Below are positions 18,500-27,973 of a stretch of 64,000 nucleotides of DNA, piece after piece. Origin of the DNA: Shewanella woodyi ATCC 51908 (GTDB taxonomy: Bacteria; Pseudomonadota; Gammaproteobacteria; Enterobacterales; Shewanellaceae); the NCBI RefSeq assembly GCF_000019525.1, contig NC_010506.1:1798001-1862000 (forward strand). The letters run 5' to 3'. The notes below the pieces were generated by a model. The model was not told where the DNA came from. It did not search any database and saw only the letters and a program-made list of their open reading frames with translations. Numbering within the stretch: position 1 is the first letter of the stretch; every line of letters begins with the position of its first letter. Made by a program: the position numbers and the translations under genes.

Positions 18500-19130
18500 G
18501 GTGTAAATTTAACTGGTTAAAAGTGGTAAATATTTGATCTGCTTGACAGAGCGTGTTCTTGTCTCCAATGCCCACGGCATACATTTTTGCTGATTTTATT
18601 GCTGTAACCCCAGCTGCTGCGTCTTCTATGCCCATGCAATCATGGGCATCAACACCTAAACCTGCGGCGACAGATAAAAAGATATCTGGTGCAGGTTTGC
18701 TGTTTTTGACTGAGGCCGCATCGCCAACAAAATCGAATAAGGATTCAATGCCGAGTTTATTAAGCACTAAAGTCGCATTCTTGCTTGCTGATGCTAATCC
18801 TATTTTTATCCCCCTTGCTTTAAGTGATGTGAAGCAGGCTAACACTCCCTCAAATAGGTGTTGTGGGGTGATGGAGGCTATTAATGATAGATAATGTTTG
18901 TTTTTCCTATCAAGTAACTGGTTAAATGCCTGCTCATCAATGGTCAAATTGCCTTTGTTTAGAATATGCTGCAAAGAGTTATGTCGGTCTACGCCTTTCA
19001 ATTTTTCATTATCGTCTAAGCTAAAGTCGACACCTAAACTCTGGGCAATCGATTGCCATGCGATAAAATGAAACTCCGCGGTATCGGTGAGCACACCATC
19101 TAGGTCGAATATTGCTGCTTGTAATGCCAT
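18429..19130 (-). CDS. pgmB: Beta-phosphoglucomutase (HAD family)
   Basis: About 233 residues. Start ATG 19130, with GGAG just upstream. The HAD nucleophile motif is FDLDGVLTDTAEFH (Asp nucleophile and Asp general acid/base), the helical cap follows, then SASKN (motif II), KPAPDIF (motif III Lys) and GIEDAAAG (motif IV). It converts beta-glucose 1-phosphate to glucose 6-phosphate, the product of the inverting GH65 phosphorylase encoded immediately upstream in the same operon. The 3' end overlaps the convergent regulator gene by 71 bases. Confidence 0.93.
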   Translation of the reverse strand: MALQAAIFDLDGVLTDTAEFHFIAWQSIAQSLGVDFSLDDNEKLKGVDRHNSLQHILNKGNLTIDEQAFNQLLDRKNKHYLSLIASITPQHLFEGVLACFTSLKARGIKIGLASASKNATLVLNKLGIESLFDFVGDAASVKNSKPAPDIFLSVAAGLGVDAHDCMGIEDAAAGVTAIKSAKMYAVGIGDKNTLCQADQIFTTFNQLNLHLSDCLTAFESSQHSKVESPQVDG

Positions 19131-19142
19131 GTTTAACTCCAC

Positions 19143-21509
19143 TTATTCACTCTGTGCAACTTCAGGAATGAGCATCTCTTTTGTCGAATGTAAGTTATCG
19201 AGCCTGAATGTTTGGCTGTAATGTTTTAAGGTAAGTTCTGAGCCAGAAATAAGCTGATAAATCACTTTCTCCTTGGATATATGAAGCTTAAGTTGGCAGC
19301 CTCTAAGGGCTAATTTAAAACACAAGTCCTGCCATTGCTTGGGAAGTAGAGGCGTGAAGCTGACATAATCCTCTCGCAAGCGTAATCCACTGAAACCATG
19401 GGTTATGCACATCCATGAACCAGCCATAGCAGCCGTGTGCACCCCTTGCTCAGTGTTGTGATGTAGGTTTTTTATATCTGTTAATAGTGTCTCTTCGAAG
19501 TAATCGAAAGCGGCAATAGGATTACCTGTTTCGCTATATGCCAAGCTATGAGTACAAGCTGATAGGGTGGAATCATGGGTGGTAAGTGGCTCATAAAAAT
19601 TCAGGTTATTTCTTTTGAGATTAATATCCACACGATCGTCTTGTAGAAAATTGGCCAATATCACATCAGCTTGCTTTAACACCTGGTGCCTATAGATGGT
19701 CAATGGGTGGAAGTGAAGCAGTAATGGATATTTTTCTTTTGGCGTATTGGCAAAGTCCCATGCTTTTTTACTGAAAAAACTGTCATCTTGGGGAGTTAAA
19801 TTAAGCTCTGCCTGATGGGGAAGGTAGAGAGTTTCTGAGATCTTTTTCCACAGTGCTATCTCATCTTTAGTTACAGCTAGGCGACTCATTAGGCTGCTAT
19901 ATTTCTCACTATTTTTATCTTGTAATAAAGCTAATAAGTCACAGACAAAACTTAGATGTATTTTGGCCATGGCATTGGTGTAGTAGTTGTTATTGACCAG
20001 CGCTGTGTACTCGTCTGGTCCTGTCACTGTATCAATGCAGAACTGGTTGTCTCTTAAAGGGTTAAAGTGTCCAAGACTAGGCCATAACCTTGCCGTTTCA
20101 ATAGCAAGTTCAGCGCCTTCTTGCCAGATAAACTCCCAGTCTTTGGTAGCACTGAAGTAGTGTTTCACAGCATAAGCGATGGCTGAGTTGATATGGTACT
20201 GGGCTGTTCCTGCTGGAAAGTATGATGAGCACTCCTCACCGCCTATGGTGCGCCATGGAAAGAGGGCGGCTTTAGAGTGACCTAACTCTTGGGCTCTTTG
20301 TTTTGCTTGTGTTAATCCAGAATATCGATAGCTGAGCAGACCTTTAGCGATATGAGGTTGAGTGTAGATAAAGTAGGGGGTGATATAGATCTCTGAGTCC
20401 CAAAAGTAGTGACCATTATACCCTGGCCCTGTTAGGCCTTTCGCTGCTATGTTGCTCTTGCCATTTCGACCTGCAGACATATTCAAATGAAGCATGTTTA
20501 ATCGTATTGCTATTTGATGCTCAGCCTCTCCAGTGATCTGAATGTCACTGTTTTCCCAAAACTCCTCCATGATTGCTCGGTGCTGTTGTTGGTGTTCCAA
20601 GTAGCCTAGTAAAGCTGATCTGGACAGAGCCTCTTTGATCTGGTCACTGGTTTCAATTACAGAACATTTTTGCTGGTGGCATTGTCTTTGATTGCAGTGA
20701 AATACACTGTATTTGGTAAATTCGGCCCCTGTATCGTTCAGCATCAAATCAAATCGAGTTCCTAGTGAACTTGCCTCGTTTACTGCGCTAGACTCGATAA
20801 GCTGGCTTTGATAAAACTCATGCCTATCTGCTGCTATCACTAAGCTTTTTGGTGAATCTAGTTGGTGGATCCGATAACTAAAATCGAGTGTTGATGCCGA
20901 GCCCATCAAGGTCAGTTGCTCTTGATTGGATAAATTGCCCACTCTGGGATCATCATTGCTGTTTGAGTCTAAATAATCCGCGGTAATATAGGAGGTGACT
21001 GAGAGCTTTCCAGTAAAGTTAACCGGTTCTATTTGATAGTGGTTTAACATTAAGTCTTGCTGATGTTGACAGACTGTTCTGGTGATATTGAGCTTAATGG
21101 TTTTACCTTGCTTGGTGGAAAGTAGCAGAGACTCTTTAAGGGTTGCATGGTAAATATCTAAGACTTTTTCACCTCTGCTGATAGGTTGAAAAATCTCCTC
21201 ACCATCAGATATTTCAATCTGTTTGGTGTTTTCAACTTGCAGCATTTTATTATTGAATTTAGCGAACCCATAAGCCGTTTCATCATATTCAATAACCTCC
21301 TTTGTAAAGGCTCCATTAATGTAAGTGCCTTCAATTTCAGCATTGGTAATTGGGCTTTTATAACCGCTAGTTCCTCGAGTTCCTATAAAGCCATTGCCTA
21401 AAGAAAGCAGGGTTTCAACGACACCCTCTCCCAAATGGGAAAGTTCATCTGAAGATAAAAGCCATTGCTTGCTCTTATTTAGCACGATTTCGTTCGAGAG
21501 AGTGTTCAA
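19143..21509 (-). CDS. Glycoside hydrolase family 65 disaccharide phosphorylase
   Basis: 788 residues, no signal peptide, so cytoplasmic. GH65 signatures: GNGFIGTRG near the N-terminus, the WDSEIYITPYFIYTQP segment of the catalytic (alpha/alpha)6 barrel, and TGPDEYTALVNNNYYTNAM with the probable general acid Glu near residue 500. HDSTLSACTHSLAYSETG and a small C-terminal beta domain follow. Family members phosphorolyse maltose, trehalose, kojibiose or nigerose to glucose plus beta-glucose 1-phosphate; which one is meant here cannot be decided by eye. It is followed by pgmB, giving a complete phosphorolytic route. Confidence 0.95.
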   Translation of the reverse strand: MNTLSNEIVLNKSKQWLLSSDELSHLGEGVVETLLSLGNGFIGTRGTSGYKSPITNAEIEGTYINGAFTKEVIEYDETAYGFAKFNNKMLQVENTKQIEISDGEEIFQPISRGEKVLDIYHATLKESLLLSTKQGKTIKLNITRTVCQHQQDLMLNHYQIEPVNFTGKLSVTSYITADYLDSNSNDDPRVGNLSNQEQLTLMGSASTLDFSYRIHQLDSPKSLVIAADRHEFYQSQLIESSAVNEASSLGTRFDLMLNDTGAEFTKYSVFHCNQRQCHQQKCSVIETSDQIKEALSRSALLGYLEHQQQHRAIMEEFWENSDIQITGEAEHQIAIRLNMLHLNMSAGRNGKSNIAAKGLTGPGYNGHYFWDSEIYITPYFIYTQPHIAKGLLSYRYSGLTQAKQRAQELGHSKAALFPWRTIGGEECSSYFPAGTAQYHINSAIAYAVKHYFSATKDWEFIWQEGAELAIETARLWPSLGHFNPLRDNQFCIDTVTGPDEYTALVNNNYYTNAMAKIHLSFVCDLLALLQDKNSEKYSSLMSRLAVTKDEIALWKKISETLYLPHQAELNLTPQDDSFFSKKAWDFANTPKEKYPLLLHFHPLTIYRHQVLKQADVILANFLQDDRVDINLKRNNLNFYEPLTTHDSTLSACTHSLAYSETGNPIAAFDYFEETLLTDIKNLHHNTEQGVHTAAMAGSWMCITHGFSGLRLREDYVSFTPLLPKQWQDLCFKLALRGCQLKLHISKEKVIYQLISGSELTLKHYSQTFRLDNLHSTKEMLIPEVAQSE

Positions 21510-21564
21510 TATTTATCTCATAATCCATGTTGCGATAACTGAATCATACTCATCTATTGCATTT

Positions 21565-21580
21565 TTGCAAACGATTGCAA
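21565..21580. promoter_or_regulatory. LacI-family operator O3
   Basis: TTGCAAACGATTGCAA, identical to O1. It lies between the divergent phosphorylase (56 bases upstream of its ATG) and MFS carrier genes, so the same regulator can control both sides. Confidence 0.88.
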
Positions 21581-21737
21581 AAATATTTTTTTACGCTAGT
21601 ATGTTAATCAATTGATGGTGAGATGTTGGGTTTTAACTTGTTTGTATTGCCTATAATTACAGGGGCAATGGTTAATAGAATTACCTTCCTATTGGTCTTA
21701 TCAGTTTGAATTATAATAATATTAGTTTGAGGGTGTT

Positions 21738-22985
21738 ATGAGTTCTTGGCGTATTAAGTTGTCGTTATTGTTAACCTATTTGGTTTTTGCGATTTTGCTC
21801 AATAGTGTTGGCGTTGTGATATTACAAGTTATTAATAACTATGAGGTAAGCAAGTCTTCAGCGAGTGTTCTTGAAGGTTTTAAAGATCTTCCCATCGCAA
21901 TAGTCTCCTTCTTTGTTGCCTCCTACCTTCCTCGCTTTGGCTATAGGAATGCCATTGTGCTTGGGCTGGTTATCGTGACCTTGGCTTGTATTGTAATGCC
22001 GTTAATTCCCAGCTTTGCAATGACAAAAATACTGTTTCTATCCGTAGGCGTTAGTTTCGCTTTGGTAAAAGTATCTGTATACGCAACCGTAGGTTTAATC
22101 ACCCATGATAGGCAGTCTCATGCCGCCTTTCTCAATACTATTGAGGGTTTTTTCATGGTGGGAGTTTTGTCAGGATATTGGATATTTAGCCTGTTTATCG
22201 ATCCTGACAGTACGAAATCAACACAGTGGCTGCAGGTGTATTATTGGCTATCTCTACTGTGTGCTTTCAATATACTTCTACTCTTATCGACCCCATTTAA
22301 GCAAAGTCGTCAGGCTGAGAGAAAAGACTCAGCGATCACAGAGTTTTTGGCAATGCTGAATCTGGTTAAACTGCCTATGGTGTATGTTTTTGTGACTTCA
22401 GCATTTCTCTATGTACTCATAGAGCAAGGCATAGGGACTTGGCTGCCAACCTTTAATAATGAAATTATTCGCTTACCTACCGATATGAGTATTCAGGTTA
22501 CCAGCATATTTGCAGCGTGTTTGGCGTTAGGCCGCCTAAGCGCAGGCGTTATTTTGAAACGTATTCATTGGTATCTGTTATTGAATATATGCCTAATTGC
22601 AATGGCAGCCCTGGTTTTGTTGACCTTGCCTATGACAAATAACCTCGAACCGATTGGTAATAATGATTGGAGCAGTGTTCCTCTTGCCGCTTGGTTATTC
22701 CCCTGTATTGGTTTATTTATGGCGCCCATATATCCAGCAATAAACTCAGTAATTTTAAGTGCTCTACCTAAAGATAAGCATGCTGCTATGACTGGGTTAA
22801 TTGTACTTTTTTCAGCTCTAGGTGGCACCTGTGGCTCAATGCTAACAGGGTATGTATTTGCCGTTTTTGATGGGCAGACAGCTTTCTATCTCATCCTCAT
22901 TCCTATCTTAATCATCATGATCACCTTAAGGCTCTTGAAGGGAAACGTTCAACGCAGTGGCACTGTCGAAGTGGTGACGCCATAA
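21738..22985 (+). CDS. MFS sugar transporter of the disaccharide regulon
   Basis: 415 residues with about 12 hydrophobic helices split into two halves by a charged loop (KQSRQAERKDSAITE, about 190-205). The profile resembles the FucP/TsgA-like sugar:proton symporter branch of the major facilitator superfamily. It is divergent from the GH65 phosphorylase and shares operator O3 with it. It probably carries the disaccharide across the inner membrane after the TonB receptor has brought it into the periplasm. Confidence 0.88.
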   Translation: MSSWRIKLSLLLTYLVFAILLNSVGVVILQVINNYEVSKSSASVLEGFKDLPIAIVSFFVASYLPRFGYRNAIVLGLVIVTLACIVMPLIPSFAMTKILFLSVGVSFALVKVSVYATVGLITHDRQSHAAFLNTIEGFFMVGVLSGYWIFSLFIDPDSTKSTQWLQVYYWLSLLCAFNILLLLSTPFKQSRQAERKDSAITEFLAMLNLVKLPMVYVFVTSAFLYVLIEQGIGTWLPTFNNEIIRLPTDMSIQVTSIFAACLALGRLSAGVILKRIHWYLLLNICLIAMAALVLLTLPMTNNLEPIGNNDWSSVPLAAWLFPCIGLFMAPIYPAINSVILSALPKDKHAAMTGLIVLFSALGGTCGSMLTGYVFAVFDGQTAFYLILIPILIIMITLRLLKGNVQRSGTVEVVTP

Positions 22986-23012
22986 AGTATATGTATTAAG
23001 ATGCCCGACCTC

Positions 23013-23040
23013 GAAAGCCTGCTTCGGGCTTTCAAATCAT
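23013..23040 (+). terminator. Possible terminator after the MFS gene
   Basis: GAAAGCC / GGCTTTC with a seven-base loop. The downstream bases AAATCATT are not a strong T-tract, so termination is uncertain. Confidence 0.45.
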
Positions 23041-23065
23041 TAACGATTTATCAGGGCTAATTACT

Positions 23066-24493
23066 TTGCAGACTCTTGAACAACTTAAATCTGGGCAGCT
23101 AAAGGGGGCGACACGCCTACAACTTGCTGAAAACCTATCACTGTTTCCGACGGAAATTTTTGAACTTGCTGACAGCTTAGAGGTGTTAGATCTCTCTAAT
23201 AATCAACTTGATAGTTTGCCTGATGATTTTGGATGTTTAAAAAAACTAAAGATATTATTCCTCTCCAATAACCGTTTTACCCAGCTTCCAAAGGTCATTG
23301 CCAACTGTCCAAAGCTTGAGATGATAGGTTTTAAAGCCAACCAGATAGTGTCGGTTGCCGAAGACTCACTGCCAAAGCACACCCGCTGGCTTATTTTGAC
23401 CGACAACAAGTTAGAGCGCCTGCCAAACTCCATCGGGGAGCTGTATCGTCTGCAGAAGTTGGCTCTAGCAGGCAACTGCCTGACTGCGCTGCCAGATACT
23501 ATGGCCAATTGTCACAGCTTGGAGTTGGCTCGTTTGTCGGCCAATCAATTCACCTCTTTGCCTGACTGGTTATTTCAACTGCCAAAACTCTCTTGGTTGG
23601 CTGTTGCGGGTAACCCTCTTTTTGCCGAAGGTTACAAGACAGGTTTGACTGAAAACAAGAGTGTTGGCCATGTAAACTTGAGCGATATCGAGTTGGGTGA
23701 GCAGATCGGCGAGGGTGCATCCGGCGTTATCTATCGCGCCAGATGGTTAGCTCAGCCTAGATGGCTGCACGGTGAGTCTCTTGATATTGCGGTGAAGCTT
23801 TTTAAAGGTGAGGTGACCAGCGATGGTTACCCAAGCGATGAGTTGGCTAACTGTTTACAAGCGGGTGAGCATCAAAACCTGATTAAGGTGGTTGCTCAGA
23901 TTGATGATGGTGGTCAACTTGGATTAGTGATGGATCTTATTCCTTCAAGTTTTGGTAATTTAGGTCTGCCTCCCTCATTAATCAGTTGTACTCGAGATAC
24001 TTTCCCTGCGGGTACTGAGTTCGGCCTATCAACCATTATCAATGTGGGTAAGCAGATGGCAGAAACCATGACACATCTGCATCAAAATGGCGTCAGTCAC
24101 GGGGATCTTTATGCCCACAACACTATGCTAAATAAACATATGCTAAATAAAAATGCGCTAAATACAGATCCGGTAAGTATTTCTAAAAGTGATGAGACCC
24201 TGTTTGGTGATTTTGGCGCGGCTTCTAACTTACATCTATTGCCAAGGTTGCAAGCTGAGGCGATGGAGAGCATTGAGGTGCGCGCCTTTGGCTGTCTGTT
24301 AGATGACATGCTAAATCAAGTTTCACAGCAAGTCAGTCGCACTGCTGATAAAGCTATATTTAATGAACTCATTGAGTTAAGCCAAGCTTGTATGCAGGTG
24401 CAACTTCCTATACGTCCACGTTTTAACGAGCTAAGTTCAGCGTTAAAAGCCTTGCAGTATAAAGTACAAGGCTTGGCTGATGTAGCTATCTAG
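23066..24493 (+). CDS. Leucine-rich-repeat protein kinase
   Basis: 475 residues from a TTG start; no in-frame ATG lies between it and the preceding stop. Residues about 15-190 are seven or so LRRs of the bacterial LxxLxLxxNxLxxLP type (LEVLDLSNNQLDSLPDDFG, LQKLALAGNCLTALPD). Residues about 210-470 are a Ser/Thr/Tyr kinase-like domain: glycine loop GEGASGVIYRA, AVKLF lysine, HGDLYAHN catalytic loop and DFGAASN. Key residues (K, HxD, N, DFG) are all present, so it may be active. An LRR sensor fused to a soluble kinase is eukaryote-like but recurs in gammaproteobacteria. Target unknown. Confidence 0.88.
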   Translation: MQTLEQLKSGQLKGATRLQLAENLSLFPTEIFELADSLEVLDLSNNQLDSLPDDFGCLKKLKILFLSNNRFTQLPKVIANCPKLEMIGFKANQIVSVAEDSLPKHTRWLILTDNKLERLPNSIGELYRLQKLALAGNCLTALPDTMANCHSLELARLSANQFTSLPDWLFQLPKLSWLAVAGNPLFAEGYKTGLTENKSVGHVNLSDIELGEQIGEGASGVIYRARWLAQPRWLHGESLDIAVKLFKGEVTSDGYPSDELANCLQAGEHQNLIKVVAQIDDGGQLGLVMDLIPSSFGNLGLPPSLISCTRDTFPAGTEFGLSTIINVGKQMAETMTHLHQNGVSHGDLYAHNTMLNKHMLNKNALNTDPVSISKSDETLFGDFGAASNLHLLPRLQAEAMESIEVRAFGCLLDDMLNQVSQQVSRTADKAIFNELIELSQACMQVQLPIRPRFNELSSALKALQYKVQGLADVAI

Positions 24494-24519
24494 AGATAAG
24501 CCTTAGTGGAAGTTTGAAT

Positions 24520-24819
24520 TTAACTTAATAGCTTAGTCAGCTTTTGGGTTTCAGAGACTGAAAACCCAACAAACCCGATAGGTGTTTGGCTGTCTAAGCT
24601 ATTGATAACCTTATTGGCACTCTCTTCACCAAAACCGCCACATAACTCAATGACTTGCACCCCTTCCTCAATAAGCTCTCGACACACTGTGATAGCCTGC
24701 TCTACAGTACTGACTCCAACTACTTGAGTTTTAAAGTATTCGTTCTCAATGACGGATCTATTCTGTGTTGGCTGATACTCTTTTGCCAACACAATAAAGC
24801 CATAGTTTGTCAGTGTCAT
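24520..24819 (-). CDS. DUF6506-type small protein downstream of kefB
   Basis: 99 residues, soluble, no signal peptide. The central motif EGVQVIELCGGFGEESANKV matches what I remember of the DUF6506 family. Its ATG overlaps the kefB stop by four bases (ATGA), so it is translationally coupled to the antiporter. No enzyme motif is evident; a link to the antiporter is only contextual. Confidence 0.65.
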   Translation of the reverse strand: MTLTNYGFIVLAKEYQPTQNRSVIENEYFKTQVVGVSTVEQAITVCRELIEEGVQVIELCGGFGEESANKVINSLDSQTPIGFVGFSVSETQKLTKLLS

Positions 24820-26750
24820 GAGACTCCCTCATCTGAGTCATTAAACTGTTTCTCATAGCCTTTTGGTGGTGGAGTCCAGCCTCGCTCTACCTTAGCTTGT
24901 TCATCAAAGCGTTCACTCTTCATCGCTTTGGCGATGGCGGTTTCCAGCTCGATAAACAGATCTCTAAAGTGTGTACTGTACTTGCTGTCTTCACTATTTG
25001 CCTTCCACATTTCGTAGAGAGAATCCTTATAACAAAGCTCGAGTTCACGAAGGGTGGCCCTTTTCTGCTCAGCTTTAAAGGGGTGTACGCCCATCGATAT
25101 CAATGCTTCCTTGCCTAACTCTAAGGCCGAGTGATAGGTCTCACTGATAATAAAATCGGCGCCTGCATGTTTGAGTTCAAAGTGATGACCTCGGTCGAAG
25201 GCTCGGGCAAATATTTTGACCTTAGGGTAGGTATGCTTGACATACTTTGTTAGCTCAACTGCGCGTTCATTATTGTCGATGGCAATAACGATCATAGCGG
25301 CGTTTTCTATGCCCGCAGTGTGCAGAAGATCTGGCCTAGTGGCATCGCCGTAAAAGCTTTTAACATTGATCTTTTTAAGGTTTTCGACTTGAGATATTTG
25401 ATGATCTAGCACCACAGTATCAATCTTATTGGCCCGTAAAAAACGGTTTACCAACTGACCGAAGCGGCCGATGCCAGCGATAATAACAGTGCCTTTTTCG
25501 GTTATCTCATCGGCTTCTCTGTCATTTTCTGAATGCTCATATTTTGGCAATATCACCTTATCGAAGAAGATAAATAGGCCTGGGGTGAGGAACATAGAGA
25601 GTGCGACGACCAGAGATAACATCTGAGCAAGATCGCTTGGGATCACGTGGTTCTGTACTGTGTAGCTAAGGAGTACGAAGCCAAATTCCCCTGCTTGGGC
25701 CAAGCTCAAGGCAAATAGCCAACGGTCGCTATTCTTAATTTTAAAGATAAAGGCTAATGCAAATAAAACTAAGGCTTTAATGAGCATTACGCCAGCAGTT
25801 AACCCAAGGACTGGACCGATATTGCTTGCCAACACATTAAAGTCGATACCAGCCCCTACTGTGATAAAGAACAGTCCTAATAACAATCCTTTAAAGGGCT
25901 CAATATTGGACTCAAGTTCATGGCGGAACTCGCTGTTGGCTAACACCACTCCAGCGAGAAAAGTTCCTAGCGCAGGTGATAGACCCACAAGGCTCATCAA
26001 TGCAGCGATGCCAATAACTAGCATAAGCGCCGTGGCAGTGAAGATCTCTCGTAGCCCTGAATTAGCCACATAGCGAAATAGAGGGCGACTTAAGTAGTGA
26101 CCACCGACGACAACGATGGCGATAGAAAGTAGTAATACGATCCCGTAAGCCCAGCCGGGAAGTCCTGCCACTAAGGAGAGTTCTTCATGATGTTCAGCGG
26201 CTTGACCCGCGATGGATTGCGCTTTTTCTATCAGCTCAGGCAGCGCCAGTAGTGGGATAAGCGCCAGCATAGGGATAACAGCGATATCTTGAAACAGTAG
26301 TACCGAAAAAGCATTTTTACCGCCTTCGGTTTTTGAGAGATCTTTCTCACTAAAGGTCTGTAACACAATGGCTGTCGATGAGAGCGCAAAGATAAGGCCG
26401 ACGGTGAGTGCGACACTCCATACGAGTCCAAAATAGAGCCCACCTGCGGTGATCACTAATGTTGTGAGTCCTATCTGCAGACCGCCGAGTCCGATAAGTT
26501 TATTACGCATATCCCAGAGCATTCTAGGCTCAAGTTCGAGACCAACGAGAAATAGCATCATCACGACACCAAATTCTGCAAAGTGTTGCAGCGTATTCGT
26601 TTCACTGCCAACCAGTCCGATAACAGGTCCAATTATGACCCCTGCGATCAGATAGCCTAGCACTGAGCCAAGCCCGAGTCGTTTAGCCAAAGGCACGGCA
26701 ATAACCGCAGCGCAAAGGTAGATAAAGGCTTGAATAAAGTAAGCTGTCAT
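24816..26750 (-). CDS. kefB: CPA2-family K+/H+ antiporter with TrkA-N domain (KefB/KefC-like)
   Basis: 644 residues. About 12 TM helices in residues 1-385 form the Na+/H+-exchanger fold (LIAGVIIGPVIGLVG, FLVGLELEPRMLW, LAQAGEFGFVLLSY). A cytoplasmic TrkA-N Rossmann domain follows (VIIAGIGRFGQLVNRFL, residues about 410-530), then a charged tail. KefB/KefC proteins are glutathione-gated potassium efflux systems that acidify the cytoplasm during electrophile stress. The quinone-reductase-like gene just upstream on the same strand encodes the usual KefF/KefG-type partner, which supports the assignment. Confidence 0.92.
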   Translation of the reverse strand: MTAYFIQAFIYLCAAVIAVPLAKRLGLGSVLGYLIAGVIIGPVIGLVGSETNTLQHFAEFGVVMMLFLVGLELEPRMLWDMRNKLIGLGGLQIGLTTLVITAGGLYFGLVWSVALTVGLIFALSSTAIVLQTFSEKDLSKTEGGKNAFSVLLFQDIAVIPMLALIPLLALPELIEKAQSIAGQAAEHHEELSLVAGLPGWAYGIVLLLSIAIVVVGGHYLSRPLFRYVANSGLREIFTATALMLVIGIAALMSLVGLSPALGTFLAGVVLANSEFRHELESNIEPFKGLLLGLFFITVGAGIDFNVLASNIGPVLGLTAGVMLIKALVLFALAFIFKIKNSDRWLFALSLAQAGEFGFVLLSYTVQNHVIPSDLAQMLSLVVALSMFLTPGLFIFFDKVILPKYEHSENDREADEITEKGTVIIAGIGRFGQLVNRFLRANKIDTVVLDHQISQVENLKKINVKSFYGDATRPDLLHTAGIENAAMIVIAIDNNERAVELTKYVKHTYPKVKIFARAFDRGHHFELKHAGADFIISETYHSALELGKEALISMGVHPFKAEQKRATLRELELCYKDSLYEMWKANSEDSKYSTHFRDLFIELETAIAKAMKSERFDEQAKVERGWTPPPKGYEKQFNDSDEGVS

Positions 26751-26775
26751 GGCGTTTTGTCTTCCTTAGTTATTG

Positions 26776-27393
26776 TTATGCTTGGATAAGTGTTGCCAAA
26801 TTCTTGTTCAACAGCGGCAGTGACTTAGCTTGTGCTAAATCGAGTTTATTATTGGACAGTGCATTAAGTAGCTGGTGCATCTGGTTAATATGTTCATGGA
26901 CGCGATTTTCCTCGACGGCACTGCGTGAGCCAAACAGAACAAAGGGCGCTAAGTATTCCATGCCTGTTAATGAGGCGGTTTGCTCAAGAGGTTGAAGTAG
27001 CTCGCGTATGGAAAAATGGTTATAGCCGACTTCTTGATAGGCATCTTCAGAGCCTCCAGCAGAGATGGCGCACAGAAAGGTTTTTCCTTTCAATGCGTTG
27101 CCATTCGTGCCATAAGCAAAGCCATATTCCAGCACCAGATCTTGCCACTGTTTTAAAATAGCGGGAGTGGAGTACCAGTAGAGGGGGAACATAAAGATGA
27201 TCACATCATGCTCAACGAGTCTTTGCTGCTCCTTGTCTATGTCGATATGGAATGTGGGGTATTCACGGTAGAGATCAATACAGGTGACATCACCATGTTG
27301 TTGGCACTCGGTAAAGAGTGGTTTATTGACCTCTGATCTCTCTTGGGAAGGGTGTGCAAATAGCACTAAAATTTTCTTTCTCTCATCGGGCAT
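26776..27393 (-). CDS. kefF: KefF/KefG-like NAD(P)H-dependent oxidoreductase
   Basis: 205 residues of the flavodoxin-like quinone reductase fold: KILVLFAHPSQERSEVNKPL (FMN phosphate loop), IIFMFPLYWYSTPAILKQW (isoalloxazine-binding motif typical of KefF/MdaB) and a FLCAISAGGSEDAY segment. KefF binds KefC and is needed for full efflux activity. The gene is 25 bases upstream of the antiporter on the same strand, so an operon kefF-kefB-DUF6506 is likely. Confidence 0.9.
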   Translation of the reverse strand: MPDERKKILVLFAHPSQERSEVNKPLFTECQQHGDVTCIDLYREYPTFHIDIDKEQQRLVEHDVIIFMFPLYWYSTPAILKQWQDLVLEYGFAYGTNGNALKGKTFLCAISAGGSEDAYQEVGYNHFSIRELLQPLEQTASLTGMEYLAPFVLFGSRSAVEENRVHEHINQMHQLLNALSNNKLDLAQAKSLPLLNKNLATLIQA

Positions 27394-27624
27394 GTTACCG
27401 ATCCTTGCACCTTTAATATGATTAACTTTAGTAAATTAGCATAGGTTGTGCTGATGGGTAACTGCTTTGTTACTCCTTTTGAATTTAGTGGTTAAACTTG
27501 TTTTGATTTTTATTCTGGTTTAATGCTCTTTGTTTTTTATTTTTTTAGGGTTATTACTCTTTTTTTTGTGCCTAAGTATTGCGGTGAAAATATGCTAGCT
27601 GAGTACTATTTAGATAATAGCAGG

Positions 27625-27801
27625 CTACTTATCTAGATCTAATATCTCCGAGCGGTAGATATCGATACTGGGGGCTGCATCGATACCAACCCGATTATCA
27701 TGGTAGAGGTGCACCTCTATATCTTTTAAGGGTTGACCATCTTTATCATAGATATTAGTCAGAATGAGTGAGCTATTGGCTTTTCTGGTGAGTATAAGCA
27801 T
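27625..27801 (-). CDS. CsrA/RsmA-family RNA-binding protein, divergent paralog
   Basis: A 58-codon gene found by reading the minus strand. It starts MLILTRKANSSL, as CsrA does (MLILTRRVGE), and contains DIEVHLYHDNRVGIDA in place of the usual VRIGVNAP strand. It ends IDIYRSEILDLDK, with the Arg-Ser-Glu-Ile that aligns with the RNA-contacting R44 region. AAGGGA lies nine bases upstream of the ATG. The central strands are longer and different from housekeeping CsrA, so this is a specialised paralog. RNA binding is inferred from conservation of the two known contact regions. Confidence 0.85.
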   Translation of the reverse strand: MLILTRKANSSLILTNIYDKDGQPLKDIEVHLYHDNRVGIDAAPSIDIYRSEILDLDK

Positions 27802-27964
27802 ATGTATTCCCTTACAAGTATTGGTGTTTCTCTATTAAGGTGTAGTTGTCTAATGCTCAAAATTCAATGGATAACAAAAAATCTATCCACAATGGGCACC
27901 TTTGCCTTATTAATCACAGTTTGCTTATAGGCTACTTAGCTCACTTTTTTGACCTTTTCAAATA

Positions 27965-27973
27965 TGCTATAAT
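27965..27973 (+). promoter_or_regulatory. Extended -10 promoter element for phnA
   Basis: TGCTATAAT, an exact extended -10 box, about 107 bases before the phnA ATG. Upstream is only T-rich sequence (TTTTTTGACC) with no well-spaced -35. Confidence 0.6.
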
